Below, piece by piece: positions 28,051 through 36,593 of a stretch of 62,128 nucleotides of DNA (position 1 is the stretch's first letter; each line of letters opens with the position of its first letter). The DNA is from Pseudomonas violetae (GTDB lineage Bacteria; Pseudomonadota; Gammaproteobacteria; Pseudomonadales; Pseudomonadaceae): positions 1-62,128 of the forward strand of contig NZ_JAKNRW010000030.1 in the NCBI RefSeq assembly GCF_023072615.1, read 5' to 3'. The position numbers were made by a program, and so were the translations under genes. The notes below the pieces were generated by a model, which saw only the letters and a program-made list of their open reading frames with translations, had not been told where the DNA came from and did no database searches.

Positions 28051-29052
28051 TCAGGCAGTCGCCTTGTCGTCCTTCTTAAGACTTGCAGGCGGCCAGTTGT
28101 CGAGGCGCATGCCGAGGGACAGACCGCGGGAGGCCAGAACGTCCTTGATTTCAGTCAAGGATTTCTTGCCAAGGTTCGGAGTCTTCAACAGCTCTACTTC
28201 GGTACGCTGAATCAGGTCACCGATGTAGTAGATGTTTTCCGCCTTAAGGCAGTTAGCCGAACGTACAGTCAGTTCCAGATCGTCAACCGGGCGAAGCAGG
28301 ATCGGATCGATCTCGTCTTCCTGCTCGACAACCACTGGCTCACTGTCACCTTTGAGATCGACGAACGCAGCCAACTGCTGTTGCAGGATGGTTGCAGCAC
28401 GGCGGATAGCCTCTTCAGGGTCCAGGGTACCGTTGGTTTCCAGATCAATAACCAGCTTGTCCAGGTTAGTACGCTGCTCGACACGGGCGTTTTCCACCAC
28501 GTATGCGATACGGCGAACCGGGCTGAACGAAGAGTCAAGCTGCAAGCGACCAATGCTGCGGCTTTCGTCTTCATCGCTCTGACGCGAGTCTGCCGGTTCA
28601 TAACCACGACCACGAGCTACGGTGAGCTTCATGTTCAGGGCGCCGTTAGACGCCAGGTTAGCGATTACGTGATCGGGGTTAACGATCTCGACATCATGAT
28701 CCAGCTGAATATCGGCAGCGGTAACCACCCCCGAACCCTTCTTCGACAAGGTCAGCGTAACTTCGTCACGACCGTGCAGCTTGATAGCCAGACCTTTAAG
28801 GTTCAACAGGATTTCAATTACGTCTTCCTGTACGCCTTCGATGGCGCTGTACTCATGGAGTACACCGTCAATCTCGGCCTCGACTACTGCACAGCCGGGC
28901 ATTGAGGACAACAGGATGCGGCGCAGCGCGTTGCCCAGGGTGTGGCCGAAACCACGCTCGAGAGGCTCGAGAGTGATCTTGGCGCGGGTTGGACTGACAA
29001 CCTGCACATCAATATGGCGGGGTGTCAGGAACTCATTTACCGAAATCTGCAT
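28051..29052 (-). CDS. rpoA: RNA polymerase alpha subunit
   Basis: 333 residues. The N-terminal dimerisation domain (FGHTLGNALRRILLSSMPG) and the C-terminal domain that binds UP elements and activators (LRPVDDLELTVRSANCLKAE onward) are both complete. Expressed from the alpha unit that starts at rpsM, 22 bases after rpsD. Confidence 0.99.
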   Translation of the reverse strand: MQISVNEFLTPRHIDVQVVSPTRAKITLEPLERGFGHTLGNALRRILLSSMPGCAVVEAEIDGVLHEYSAIEGVQEDVIEILLNLKGLAIKLHGRDEVTLTLSKKGSGVVTAADIQLDHDVEIVNPDHVIANLASNGALNMKLTVARGRGYEPADSRQSDEDESRSIGRLQLDSSFSPVRRIAYVVENARVEQRTNLDKLVIDLETNGTLDPEEAIRRAATILQQQLAAFVDLKGDSEPVVVEQEDEIDPILLRPVDDLELTVRSANCLKAENIYYIGDLIQRTEVELLKTPNLGKKSLTEIKDVLASRGLSLGMRLDNWPPASLKKDDKATA

Positions 29053-29074
29053 GGATGCACCTATTTTCTAGCCC

Positions 29075-29695
29075 TTACTTGGAGTAGAGCTCGACAATCA
29101 GGCTTTCGTTGATGTCGGCGGACAGATCACTGCGAGCTGGAACGTTCTTGAAAACGCCCGACTTCTTCTCAGTGTCTACTTCTACCCATTCTACGCGGCC
29201 ACGTTGGGCACACAGATCGAGAGCTTGGACAATGCGAAGTTGGTTCTTTGCTTTCTCGCGAATCGCGACCACGTCACCAGCACGAACCTGGTACGACGGC
29301 ACGTTTACGGTCTGACCGTTAACGCTTACGGATTTGTGCGATACCAGCTGACGGGATTCGGCACGAGTCGAACCAAAGCCCATACGGTATACAACGTTGT
29401 CCAGACGGCATTCGAGCAGTTGCAGCAGGTTTTCACCGGTTGCACCTTTCTTGCCAGCAGCTTCTTTGTAGTAGCCGCTGAACTGACGCTCGAGAACGCC
29501 GTAGATACGACGAACCTTCTGCTTTTCACGCAGTTGGGTGCCGTAATCGGACTGGCGACCGCGGCGTTGGCCGTGGATACCAGGTGCTGCTTCAATGTTG
29601 CACTTCGATTCGATCGCGCGCACGCCGCTCTTCAGGAAGAGATCGGTGCCTTCGCGACGAGCGAGTTTGCATTTTGGACCAATGTAACGAGCCAT
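29075..29695 (-). CDS. rpsD: 30S ribosomal protein S4
   Basis: 206 residues starting MARYIGPKCKLARREGTDLF, with the S4 RNA-binding domain (RLDNVVYRMGFGSTRAESRQ). Primary 16S binder; in E. coli it also represses the alpha operon by binding its leader before rpsM. Only one N-terminal Cys is present, so this is the zinc-free form. Confidence 0.98.
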   Translation of the reverse strand: MARYIGPKCKLARREGTDLFLKSGVRAIESKCNIEAAPGIHGQRRGRQSDYGTQLREKQKVRRIYGVLERQFSGYYKEAAGKKGATGENLLQLLECRLDNVVYRMGFGSTRAESRQLVSHKSVSVNGQTVNVPSYQVRAGDVVAIREKAKNQLRIVQALDLCAQRGRVEWVEVDTEKKSGVFKNVPARSDLSADINESLIVELYSK

Positions 29696-29713
29696 TCTTT
29701 ACAATCTCCTGGA

Positions 29714-30103
29714 TTACACGCGGCGCTTCTTCGGCGGACGGCACCCGTTGTGCGGGATTGGCGTCACGTCGGTGATGCTGGCGATCTTATAGCCACAGCC
29801 GTTCAAAGCACGGACAGCGGACTCACGACCTGGACCTGGACCCTTGACGTTAACGTCGAGGTTTTTCAGGCCATATTCCAGCGCAGCTTGACCAGCACGT
29901 TCAGCAGCTACTTGAGCAGCGAACGGGGTGGACTTGCGGGAACCGCGGAAACCCGAACCACCGGAGGTAGCCCAAGAAAGAGCGTTGCCTTGACGGTCGG
30001 TGATGGTCACGATTGTGTTGTTAAAAGAAGCATGGATGTGGGCGATGCCATCAACCACTGTCTTTTTAACTTTTTTACGAGGACGAGCAGCAGGTTTTGC
30101 CAT
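29714..30103 (-). CDS. rpsK: 30S ribosomal protein S11
   Basis: 129 residues (MAKPAARPRKKVKKTVVDG ... NGCRPPKKRRV), a standard S11 with the C-terminal basic tail. Platform protein of the small subunit, between rpsM and rpsD. Confidence 0.98.
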   Translation of the reverse strand: MAKPAARPRKKVKKTVVDGIAHIHASFNNTIVTITDRQGNALSWATSGGSGFRGSRKSTPFAAQVAAERAGQAALEYGLKNLDVNVKGPGPGRESAVRALNGCGYKIASITDVTPIPHNGCRPPKKRRV

Positions 30104-30133
30104 GATAATTTTCCTGTCGATTCGCTGGGGCGA

Positions 30134-30490
30134 TTACTTGCGGATCGGCTTACGCGGACCTTTACGGGTACGCGCGTTAGTCTTGGTACGCTGACCGCGT
30201 ACTGGAAGACCACGACGATGACGCAGACCGCGATAGCAACCGAGGTCCATCAAACGCTTGATTTTCATGTTGATTTCGCGACGCAGGTCACCTTCAGTGG
30301 TGAACTTCGCCACTTCGCCACGCAGCTGTTCAATCTGCTCGTCGCTCAGATCTTTGATCTTTGCAGCTGGGTTTACCCCAGCAACCGCACAGATCTTCTG
30401 TGCAGTAGTGCGACCAACACCATAGATGTAGGTCAGCGAGATAACAGTATGCTTGTTATCTGGAATGTTAACGCCTGCAATACGGGCCAT
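30134..30490 (-). CDS. rpsM: 30S ribosomal protein S13
   Basis: 118 residues (MARIAGVNIPDNKHTVISL ... GPRKPIRK). First gene of the alpha unit, transcribed from a near-consensus promoter about 60 bases upstream, separate from the spc genes. Confidence 0.98.
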   Translation of the reverse strand: MARIAGVNIPDNKHTVISLTYIYGVGRTTAQKICAVAGVNPAAKIKDLSDEQIEQLRGEVAKFTTEGDLRREINMKIKRLMDLGCYRGLRHRRGLPVRGQRTKTNARTRKGPRKPIRK

Positions 30491-30549
30491 TCAGTGGGAC
30501 TCCAATTGACAGCTACCTACGCCCCGGAAGCCAAGAAATAGGGCGCGAG

Positions 30550-30578
30550 ATAATATCGCTGTAATAACAAATAATCAA
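30550..30578 (-). promoter_or_regulatory. Sigma70 promoter of the alpha operon (rpsM)
   Basis: On the minus strand TTGATT (30578-30573), 17-base spacer, TATTAT (30555-30550). A start near 30543 gives a leader of about 50 bases before the rpsM ATG. A hairpin abuts the -35 on its upstream side. Confidence 0.75.
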
Positions 30579-30602
30579 CCCGGTAGCGCACTAGCTACCG
30601 GG
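30579..30602 (-). terminator. Hairpin between rpmJ and rpsM, directly before the rpsM promoter
   Basis: CCCGGTAGC / GCTACCGGG, a strong 9-bp stem with a short loop. Downstream bases are T-rich but broken (TTGATTATTTGTT) and also form the -35 of the rpsM promoter. It may act as a weak terminator for the spc genes. Confidence 0.55.
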
Positions 30603-30620
30603 CTTGAAGCACAATCACAC

Positions 30621-30737
30621 TCAGCCTTGGCGCTGTTTGTGACGCGGTTCCGCGCTGCAAATTACTCGAACAACACCTTCGCGGCGAATAATCTTGCAGT
30701 TACGGCACAGCTTTTTCACCGATGCACGAACTTTCAT
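30621..30737 (-). CDS. rpmJ: 50S ribosomal protein L36
   Basis: 38 residues ([20 protein letters not shown] ...), zinc-binding form with Cys11, Cys14, Cys27 and His33 intact. It lies 27 bases after secY. Pseudomonads often keep a second, zinc-free L36 elsewhere under Zur; none is visible in this window. Confidence 0.97.
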
Positions 30738-30764
30738 CACCAACTCCTCGAACCTTATGGGTAC

Positions 30765-32093
30765 TCAGCGCAACATTCCGCTGCCGTAACCCTTCAGGTT
30801 GGCTTTCTTCATCAGGGATTCGTACTGGTGCGAAACGAGGTGCGATTGTACTTGGGACATGAAGTCCATCACAACCACGACGACGATCAGCAACGAGGTC
30901 CCGCCAAGGTAGAACGGAACGTTTGCCGCAACCACCAGAAACTGGGGCAGCAGGCACACGGCCGTCATATATAGAGCACCGAACAGGGTCAAACGAGTCA
31001 GAACGCCATCAATGTAGCGCGCCGACTGCTCACCTGGACGGATGCCCGGAATAAAGGCACCGGACTTCTTCAGGTTTTCCGCTACGTCTTTCGGATTGAA
31101 CATCAACGCCGTATAGAAGAAGCAGAAGAAAATAATCCCTGCACTAAACAGCAGAATATTCAACGGCTGACCAGGAGCGATCGACTGCGAGATGTCCTGC
31201 AACCAGCCCAAACCTTCAGACTGACCGAACCAGGTACCCAACGAAGCCGGGAACAGCAAAATGCTGCTCGCGAAAATAGCCGGAATAACACCGGCCATGT
31301 TCACCTTCAACGGCAAGTGGCTAGTCTGCGCAGCGAAGACCTTACGGCCCTGCTGACGCTTGGCGTAGTGAACAGCAATACGACGCTGGCCACGCTCAAT
31401 GAACACCACAAAACCGATAATCGCTACTGCCAGCAAACCGATGGCAACCAGGGCGAAAATGTTGATATCCCCCTGACGTGCAGACTCGAAAGACTGCCCG
31501 ATCGCTCTCGGAAGACCGGCGACGATACCTGCGAAAATCAACATCGAGATACCGTTGCCAACACCACGCTCAGTAATCTGCTCACCCAGCCACATCATAA
31601 ACATCGCACCAGCCACAAAAGTGGATACCGCGACGAAATGGAAGCCAAAGTCACCAGTGAACGATACGCCCTGCCCTGCCAGACCAATGGACATGCCAAT
31701 TGCCTGAACGAGAGCGAGGACGACAGTGCCGTAGCGGGTGTACTGAGCAATCTTGCGACGCCCAGCTTCACCTTCCTTCTTCAACTGCTCCAGCTGCGGG
31801 CTGACGGCGGTCATCAGCTGCATGATGATCGATGCCGAAATGTACGGCATGATCCCCAGTGCAAAGATGCTCATCCGTTCCAGCGCGCCGCCGGAAAACA
31901 TGTTGAACAAGCTAAGAATGGTCCCCTCATTCTGTCGAAACAGGTCCGCGAGTCGGTCCGGGTTGATACCTGGAACCGGGATGTGTGCGCCTATTCGGTA
32001 GACGATAATCGCCAGGAACAGAAAACGCAGACGAGCCCAGAGTTCAGACATACCGCCTTTGCCGAGCGCAGAGAGAGCACCTTGCTTAGCCAT
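30765..32093 (-). CDS. secY: Preprotein translocase subunit SecY
   Basis: 442 residues with ten membrane segments in the SecY arrangement and conserved cytoplasmic loops (GQQRRIAVHYAKRQQGRKVF, PYYLGG-like FYLGGTSLLI near the C-terminus). Forms the SecYEG protein channel with secE, which is also in this window. It starts at the base after the rplO stop. Confidence 0.98.
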   Translation of the reverse strand: MAKQGALSALGKGGMSELWARLRFLFLAIIVYRIGAHIPVPGINPDRLADLFRQNEGTILSLFNMFSGGALERMSIFALGIMPYISASIIMQLMTAVSPQLEQLKKEGEAGRRKIAQYTRYGTVVLALVQAIGMSIGLAGQGVSFTGDFGFHFVAVSTFVAGAMFMMWLGEQITERGVGNGISMLIFAGIVAGLPRAIGQSFESARQGDINIFALVAIGLLAVAIIGFVVFIERGQRRIAVHYAKRQQGRKVFAAQTSHLPLKVNMAGVIPAIFASSILLFPASLGTWFGQSEGLGWLQDISQSIAPGQPLNILLFSAGIIFFCFFYTALMFNPKDVAENLKKSGAFIPGIRPGEQSARYIDGVLTRLTLFGALYMTAVCLLPQFLVVAANVPFYLGGTSLLIVVVVVMDFMSQVQSHLVSHQYESLMKKANLKGYGSGMLR

Positions 32094-32531
32094 TTATTCC
32101 TCGAACTTGCCGCCAGCTGCTTCGATAGCCGCACGCGCACCTTTGGTGGCGCCGATTCCCTTTCCGATGGTAACAGCGCGAGTCACTTCGCCGGACAGCA
32201 TGATTTTCACACGCTGAACGTTGACGTTGATCACGTTGGCATCTTTCAGGGACTGCACGGTGACGATGTCGCCTTCCACTTTAGCCAACTCGGACAGACG
32301 CACTTCTGCGCGATCCATGGCCTTCAGGGAAACGAAACCGAATTTTGGCAGGCGACGATGCAGCGGCTGTTGACCGCCTTCAAAGCCTGGAGCAATGGTG
32401 CCACCGGAGCGGGAGGACTGACCTTTGTGGCCACGGCCACCGGTCTTGCCCAAACCACTACCGATACCACGGCCCGGACGATGCTTTTCGCGACGGGAAC
32501 CCGGCGCTGGACTCAGATCATTGAGTTTCAT
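32094..32531 (-). CDS. rplO: 50S ribosomal protein L15
   Basis: 145 residues (MKLNDLSPAPGSRREKHRPG), with the Gly/Arg-rich N-terminal extension that threads into 23S rRNA. Adjacent to rpmD (3 bases) and secY (0 bases). Confidence 0.98.
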   Translation of the reverse strand: MKLNDLSPAPGSRREKHRPGRGIGSGLGKTGGRGHKGQSSRSGGTIAPGFEGGQQPLHRRLPKFGFVSLKAMDRAEVRLSELAKVEGDIVTVQSLKDANVINVNVQRVKIMLSGEVTRAVTIGKGIGATKGARAAIEAAGGKFEE

Positions 32532-32534
32532 CGA

Positions 32535-32711
32535 TTAACCCTCGACACGCAGCATGTAGTAAGCCTTGTTGATCATCCCGCGATTCTCGGGAGTATCAAG
32601 TACTTCTACAGTGTGACCGATGCGACGCAGACCCAGACCCTTAACGCACAGTTTGTGGTTAGGGATGCGGCCGGTCATGCTTTTGATCAGCGTTACTTTA
32701 ACGGTAGCCAT
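32535..32711 (-). CDS. rpmD: 50S ribosomal protein L30
   Basis: 58 residues (MATVKVTLIKSMTGRIPNHK ... YYMLRVEG), short bacterial L30. It lies 2 bases after rpsE. Confidence 0.97.
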   Translation of the reverse strand: MATVKVTLIKSMTGRIPNHKLCVKGLGLRRIGHTVEVLDTPENRGMINKAYYMLRVEG

Positions 32712-32713
32712 GA

Positions 32714-33214
32714 TCAGAAGATCTCCTTGACACTTTTGCCACGCTTGGCGGCAATGGATTCAGGAGATTGCATAGCTTTCAAACCTTTGAAAGTGGCGTG
32801 AACCACGTTTACCGGGTTAGTCGAGCCGTAGCACTTGGCCAGAACGTTCTGAACGCCAGCAACCTCGAGGACAGCACGCATAGCGCCGCCAGCGATGATA
32901 CCGGTACCTTCAGAAGCAGGCTGCATGTACACCTTCGAAGCGCCGTGACCGGACTTCATTGCGTACTGCAGGGTAGTGCCGTTCAGGTCAACTTGGATCA
33001 TGTTGCGGCGAGCAGCTTCCATTGCCTTCTGGATCGCAGCAGGCACTTCACGCGACTTGCCACGGCCGAAGCCAACGCGCCCTTTACCATCACCAACCAC
33101 GGTCAACGCGGTGAAAGTGAAGATACGGCCGCCTTTAACGGTTTTGGCTACGCGGTTAACTTGAACCAGCTTCTCGATGTAGCCTTCGTCGCGCTTTTGG
33201 TCGTTATTTGACAT
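32714..33214 (-). CDS. rpsE: 30S ribosomal protein S5
   Basis: 166 residues with the S5 double-stranded RNA-binding segment (LVQVNRVAKTVKGGRIFTF) and C-terminal domain. The N-terminal loop linked to spectinomycin resistance (VAKTVKGGR) shows no insertion or deletion. Confidence 0.98.
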   Translation of the reverse strand: MSNNDQKRDEGYIEKLVQVNRVAKTVKGGRIFTFTALTVVGDGKGRVGFGRGKSREVPAAIQKAMEAARRNMIQVDLNGTTLQYAMKSGHGASKVYMQPASEGTGIIAGGAMRAVLEVAGVQNVLAKCYGSTNPVNVVHATFKGLKAMQSPESIAAKRGKSVKEIF

Positions 33215-33217
33215 AAC

Positions 33218-33568
33218 TTAGAACTCCAGCCCAGCTTCACGAGCAGCATCAGCCAGCGCCTTGACGCGGCCGTGATACTTGAAGCCAGAGCGGTCGAAAG
33301 CCACCTGCGAGACGCCAGCGGCTTTTGCACGCGTAGCGACCAGCTGGCCAACCTTAGTGGCCGCGTCGATGTTGCCAGTGGCACCATCACGCAGTTCTTT
33401 ATCCAAAGTCGAGGCAGATGCCAGGACTTTGTTGCCGTCGGCCGAAATGACCTGGGCGTAGATGTGCTGCGACGAGCGGAACACGCAGAGACGCACGACT
33501 TCGAGTTCGTGCATTTTCAGGCGTGCTTTGCGAGCGCGACGCAGTCGAGTAACTTTTTTGTCGGTCAT
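33218..33568 (-). CDS. rplR: 50S ribosomal protein L18
   Basis: 116 residues with the basic N-terminus (KKVTRLRRARKARLKMHELE) and the 5S-rRNA-binding core ending FDRSGFKYHGRVKALADAAR. Part of the spc gene run. Confidence 0.98.
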   Translation of the reverse strand: MTDKKVTRLRRARKARLKMHELEVVRLCVFRSSQHIYAQVISADGNKVLASASTLDKELRDGATGNIDAATKVGQLVATRAKAAGVSQVAFDRSGFKYHGRVKALADAAREAGLEF

Positions 33569-33578
33569 TTGCTATGCC

Positions 33579-34112
33579 CTACTTCTTCTTGGCTTCTTTA
33601 CGACGGACGACTTCGTCCGCGTAGCGCACACCTTTGCCTTTGTACGGCTCTGGTGGACGGAAGTCGCGGATCTCGGCGGCCACTTGACCTACCAGCTGCT
33701 TATCGATGCCCTTGATCAGGATATCGGTCTGGCTAGGAGTCTCAGCGGTGATGCCTTCCGGCAGTTCATAATCCACTGGGTGCGAGAAGCCAAGAGCCAG
33801 ATTCAGCACTGTGCCTTTTGCTTGCGCTTTGTAACCAACACCGACCAGCTGGAGCTTACGCTCGAAGCCTTGGCTTACGCCTTGGACCATGTTGTTTACC
33901 AACGCACGAGTGGTACCAGCCATTGCGCGAGTTTGTTGATCGCCATTGCGAGCAGCGAAACGCAGCTCACCAGCTTCTTCAACGATCTCAACGGACGAAT
34001 GGATGTTCAGTTCGAGAGTGCCCTTGGCACCCTTCACCGAAAGCTGTTGGCCTGCGAATTTGACTTCGACACCGGCTGGCAGCTTAACGGGGTTCTTAGC
34101 GACGCGTGACAT
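33579..34112 (-). CDS. rplF: 50S ribosomal protein L6
   Basis: 177 residues (MSRVAKNPVKLPAGVEVKFA), with the two repeated L6 folds and the C-terminal signature PEPYKGKGVRYADEVVRRKE. Follows rpsH by 12 bases. Confidence 0.98.
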   Translation of the reverse strand: MSRVAKNPVKLPAGVEVKFAGQQLSVKGAKGTLELNIHSSVEIVEEAGELRFAARNGDQQTRAMAGTTRALVNNMVQGVSQGFERKLQLVGVGYKAQAKGTVLNLALGFSHPVDYELPEGITAETPSQTDILIKGIDKQLVGQVAAEIRDFRPPEPYKGKGVRYADEVVRRKEAKKK

Positions 34113-34124
34113 GCTTATCCCCCC

Positions 34125-34517
34125 TTAGAACACAGTGCAAAGAACTTCGCCGCCGACACCGGCAGCGCGCGCAGCACGATCCGTCATCACACCTTTGTTG
34201 GTGGAGACGATAGACACACCGAGACCGCCACGAACTTTCGGCAGATCATCGACGGACTTGTACTGACGCAGGCCTGGACGGCTAACGCGCTTCACTTCTT
34301 CGATGACTGGACGGCCTTCGAAATATTTCAGCTCGATAGACAGCAGTGGTTTTGTTTCGCTGCTGATCTGATAACCCGCGATGTAACCTTCGTCCTTCAG
34401 GACTTTAGCTACAGCCACCTTCAACGTGGAAGAAGGCATGCTTACGACGGACTTTTCAGCCATCTGGGCATTACGGATTCGAGTTAGCATGTCCGCTAAC
34501 GGGTCCTGCATACTCAT
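34125..34517 (-). CDS. rpsH: 30S ribosomal protein S8
   Basis: 130 residues (MSMQDPLADMLTRIRNAQMA ... VLCTVF). In E. coli S8 is the translational repressor of spc genes. Here it follows an unusual 208-base gap with hairpins and a promoter-like sequence, instead of a short spacer after rpsN. Confidence 0.98.
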   Translation of the reverse strand: MSMQDPLADMLTRIRNAQMAEKSVVSMPSSTLKVAVAKVLKDEGYIAGYQISSETKPLLSIELKYFEGRPVIEEVKRVSRPGLRQYKSVDDLPKVRGGLGVSIVSTNKGVMTDRAARAAGVGGEVLCTVF

Positions 34518-34537
34518 GGGCTAGACGCTCCTAATAC

Positions 34538-34609
34538 AAAAAAATAAGCCTTGCGGCTACTACCTTCGCCGAGAACCTCCGTACGAAAAAAGTACGGGCT
34601 CAGGCGAGC
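34538..34609 (-). promoter_or_regulatory. Structured leader of rpsH
   Basis: In the transcript that would start near 34607 there is a hairpin CCGTAC-tttttc-GTACGG (about 34590-34608) and a small AGCC-GCAA-GGCT hairpin followed by TTATTTTTTT just before the ribosome-binding site. The second looks like a minimal terminator or a regulatory fold. Function unproven. Confidence 0.4.
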
Positions 34610-34614
34610 CGGGT

Positions 34615-34643
34615 ATTCTAGACACACCCCACAAATGAATCAA
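34615..34643 (-). promoter_or_regulatory. Sigma70 promoter inside the spc gene run, before rpsH
   Basis: On the minus strand TTGATT (34643-34638), exactly 17 bases, TAGAAT (34620-34615). The -35 is part of the downstream arm of a perfect hairpin (34637-34664). It would allow rpsH-rplF-rplR-rpsE-rpmD-rplO-secY-rpmJ to be transcribed independently of the S10 promoter. Confidence 0.65.
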
Positions 34644-34664
34644 GCCCCAAAAGGGGCTTGATTC
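34637..34664 (-). other. Perfect 12-bp hairpin between rpsN and rpsH
   Basis: GAATCAAGCCCC / GGGGCTTGATTC with a four-base loop, 60 bases after the rpsN stop. No T-run follows, so it may be an mRNA stabiliser, pause or weak terminator. Its distal arm contains the -35 of the rpsH promoter. Confidence 0.7.
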
Positions 34665-34725
34665 AAGTTCAAGGTCACCGGCGGTCAGGATCTTGCGATC
34701 CAGAACACCGAGACTTTGACAGTGC

Positions 34726-35031
34726 TTACCAGCTGGCTTTAACCAGACCAGGTACGTCACCACGCATTGCAGCTTCACGCAGTTTGTTACGGCCGAGGCC
34801 GAACTTGCGGTAAACGCCGTGTGGACGACCGGTCAGGCGGCAGCGGTTACGCATGCGCGAAGCGCTTGCGTCACGTGGCTGCTTCTGCAGAGCTACTGTA
34901 GCTTCCCAACGCGCTTCTGGACTTGCGTTCAGATCAACGATGATAGCTTTCAGTGCTGCACGCTTTTTGGCGTACTTGGCAACCGTGAGCTGACGCTTCA
35001 GCTCGCGGTTTTTCATGCTCATCTTGGCCAT
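34726..35031 (-). CDS. rpsN: 30S ribosomal protein S14, zinc-independent long form
   Basis: 101 residues from MAKMSMKNRELKRQLTVAKY; an in-frame extension to 35097 runs into rplE. Only one Cys is present, so the zinc-binding CxxC pairs of short S14 are absent, as in enterobacterial S14. Confidence 0.97.
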   Translation of the reverse strand: MAKMSMKNRELKRQLTVAKYAKKRAALKAIIVDLNASPEARWEATVALQKQPRDASASRMRNRCRLTGRPHGVYRKFGLGRNKLREAAMRGDVPGLVKASW

Positions 35032-35044
35032 TTTCCTACTCCAA

Positions 35045-35584
35045 TCAGTTGCGGAACGGGAATTTGAAAGCACGCAACAGGGCGCGACCTTCATCATCGT
35101 TCTTGGCAGTGGTGGTCAGGGTAATGTCCAGACCGCGGAGAGCATCGATCTTGTCGTAGTCGATTTCCGGGAAGATGATCTGCTCTTTAACGCCCATGCT
35201 GTAGTTACCACGACCATCGAAGGACTTGGCATTCAGGCCGCGGAAGTCGCGAACCCGAGGCAGGGAGATCGACAGCAGACGATCCAGGAATTCGTACATA
35301 CGCTCACGGCGCAGAGTCACTTTGACGCCGATCGGCCAACCTTCACGGACTTTAAAGCCAGCGATGGATTTCCGAGCGTAAGTCACAACAACTTTCTGAC
35401 CGGTGATCTTTTCCAGGTCGGCAACAGCGTGCTCGATGACTTTTTTGTCACCGACCGCTTCGCCCAGACCCATGTTCAGGGTGATTTTGGTAACGCGTGG
35501 AACTTCCATCACGTTCGAAAGCTTAAGTTCTTCCTTAAGCTTCGGTGCGATTTCTTTCCAGTAAATCTCTTTTAGTCGTGCCAT
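35045..35584 (-). CDS. rplE: 50S ribosomal protein L5
   Basis: 179 residues (MARLKEIYWKEIAPKLKEEL ... GRALLRAFKFPFRN). Binds 5S rRNA with L18. Standard position between rplX and rpsN. Confidence 0.98.
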   Translation of the reverse strand: MARLKEIYWKEIAPKLKEELKLSNVMEVPRVTKITLNMGLGEAVGDKKVIEHAVADLEKITGQKVVVTYARKSIAGFKVREGWPIGVKVTLRRERMYEFLDRLLSISLPRVRDFRGLNAKSFDGRGNYSMGVKEQIIFPEIDYDKIDALRGLDITLTTTAKNDDEGRALLRAFKFPFRN

Positions 35585-35606
35585 GGTCTCATCTACCTAG
35601 CAGTGT

Positions 35607-35921
35607 TCAAGCATCAACCGCTTTTTGGGTCGACTTGAAGACACGAATTTTCTTGCCGTCTTCTACTTTGAAACCAACGCGATCAGCCTTGTTGGTTTCG
35701 CCGTTGAAAATGGCGACGTTAGAAGCGTCCAGTGGAGCTTCTTTTTCGACGATACCGCCTTGCACGCCCGACATAGGGTTAGGCTTGGTATGACGCTTAA
35801 CCAGGTTCAGACCACCAATAACCAGACGGTTATTAGCGAGAACCTTAAGCACCTTACCGCGCTTACCTTTGTCTTTGCCGGCGATCACGATGATCTCGTC
35901 GTCACGACGAATCTTTTGCAT
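35607..35921 (-). CDS. rplX: 50S ribosomal protein L24
   Basis: 104 residues with an N-terminal KOW motif (RRDDEIIVIAGKDKGKRGKV). Assembly initiator of the large subunit. Confidence 0.98.
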   Translation of the reverse strand: MQKIRRDDEIIVIAGKDKGKRGKVLKVLANNRLVIGGLNLVKRHTKPNPMSGVQGGIVEKEAPLDASNVAIFNGETNKADRVGFKVEDGKKIRVFKSTQKAVDA

Positions 35922-35932
35922 GTCGGATCTCC

Positions 35933-36301
35933 TTACAGCACTTCTGGGGCGAGCGAGACGATCTTCATGAACTTCTCAGTACGAAGTTCACGGGTCACTG
36001 GCCCAAAGATACGGGTGCCGATCGGCTCTTGCTTGTTGTTCAGAAGAACAGCAGCGTTGCCATCAAAGCGGATAATGGAGCCATCAGCACGACGTACGCC
36101 GTGACGAGTGCGGACTACAACAGCAGTCATCACTTGGCCTTTTTTCACCTTACCGCGAGGAATTGCTTCCTTCACGGTAACTTTGATGATGTCACCGATA
36201 CCAGCGTAACGACGATGGGAGCCACCCAGCACCTTGATGCACATAACGCGGCGTGCGCCGCTGTTATCGGCCACATCGAGCATGGATTGAGTCTGAATCA
36301 T
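35933..36301 (-). CDS. rplN: 50S ribosomal protein L14
   Basis: 122 residues (MIQTQSMLDVADNSGARRVM). First gene of the spc set; only 23 bases separate it from rpsQ with no promoter or terminator seen, so the S10 and spc sets appear continuous here. Confidence 0.98.
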   Translation of the reverse strand: MIQTQSMLDVADNSGARRVMCIKVLGGSHRRYAGIGDIIKVTVKEAIPRGKVKKGQVMTAVVVRTRHGVRRADGSIIRFDGNAAVLLNNKQEPIGTRIFGPVTRELRTEKFMKIVSLAPEVL

Positions 36302-36324
36302 ATAATTTCTCCGACCCCTAGTCC

Positions 36325-36591
36325 TTAGACTTCCACAGCGCGTTCGAGAACATCAACCAGCGCCCAAGACTTGGTCTTGGCCAAAGGACGAGTTTCACGA
36401 ATAGTGACTTTGTCGCCGATGTGGCACTGATTGGTTTCGTCGTGCGCGTGCAGCTTAGTCGAACGCTTAACGTATTTACCGTAGATCGGGTGCTTTACGC
36501 GACGCTCGATCAGAACGGTGATGGTCTTGTCCATTTTGTCGCTGACAACACGGCCAGTCAGCGTACGGACGGTTTTTTCGGCTTCAGCCAT
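36325..36591 (-). CDS. rpsQ: 30S ribosomal protein S17
   Basis: 88 residues with the S17 OB fold (TLTGRVVSDKMDKTITVLIE). Last of the S10 set, 2 bases after rpmC. Confidence 0.98.
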   Translation of the reverse strand: MAEAEKTVRTLTGRVVSDKMDKTITVLIERRVKHPIYGKYVKRSTKLHAHDETNQCHIGDKVTIRETRPLAKTKSWALVDVLERAVEV

Positions 36592-36593
36592 GA

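Noticed and set aside
34560..34778. A 72-codon minus-strand frame crossing the rpsN-rpsH spacer
   Set aside because: Starts inside rpsN in another frame and runs through the hairpins; no coding signature.
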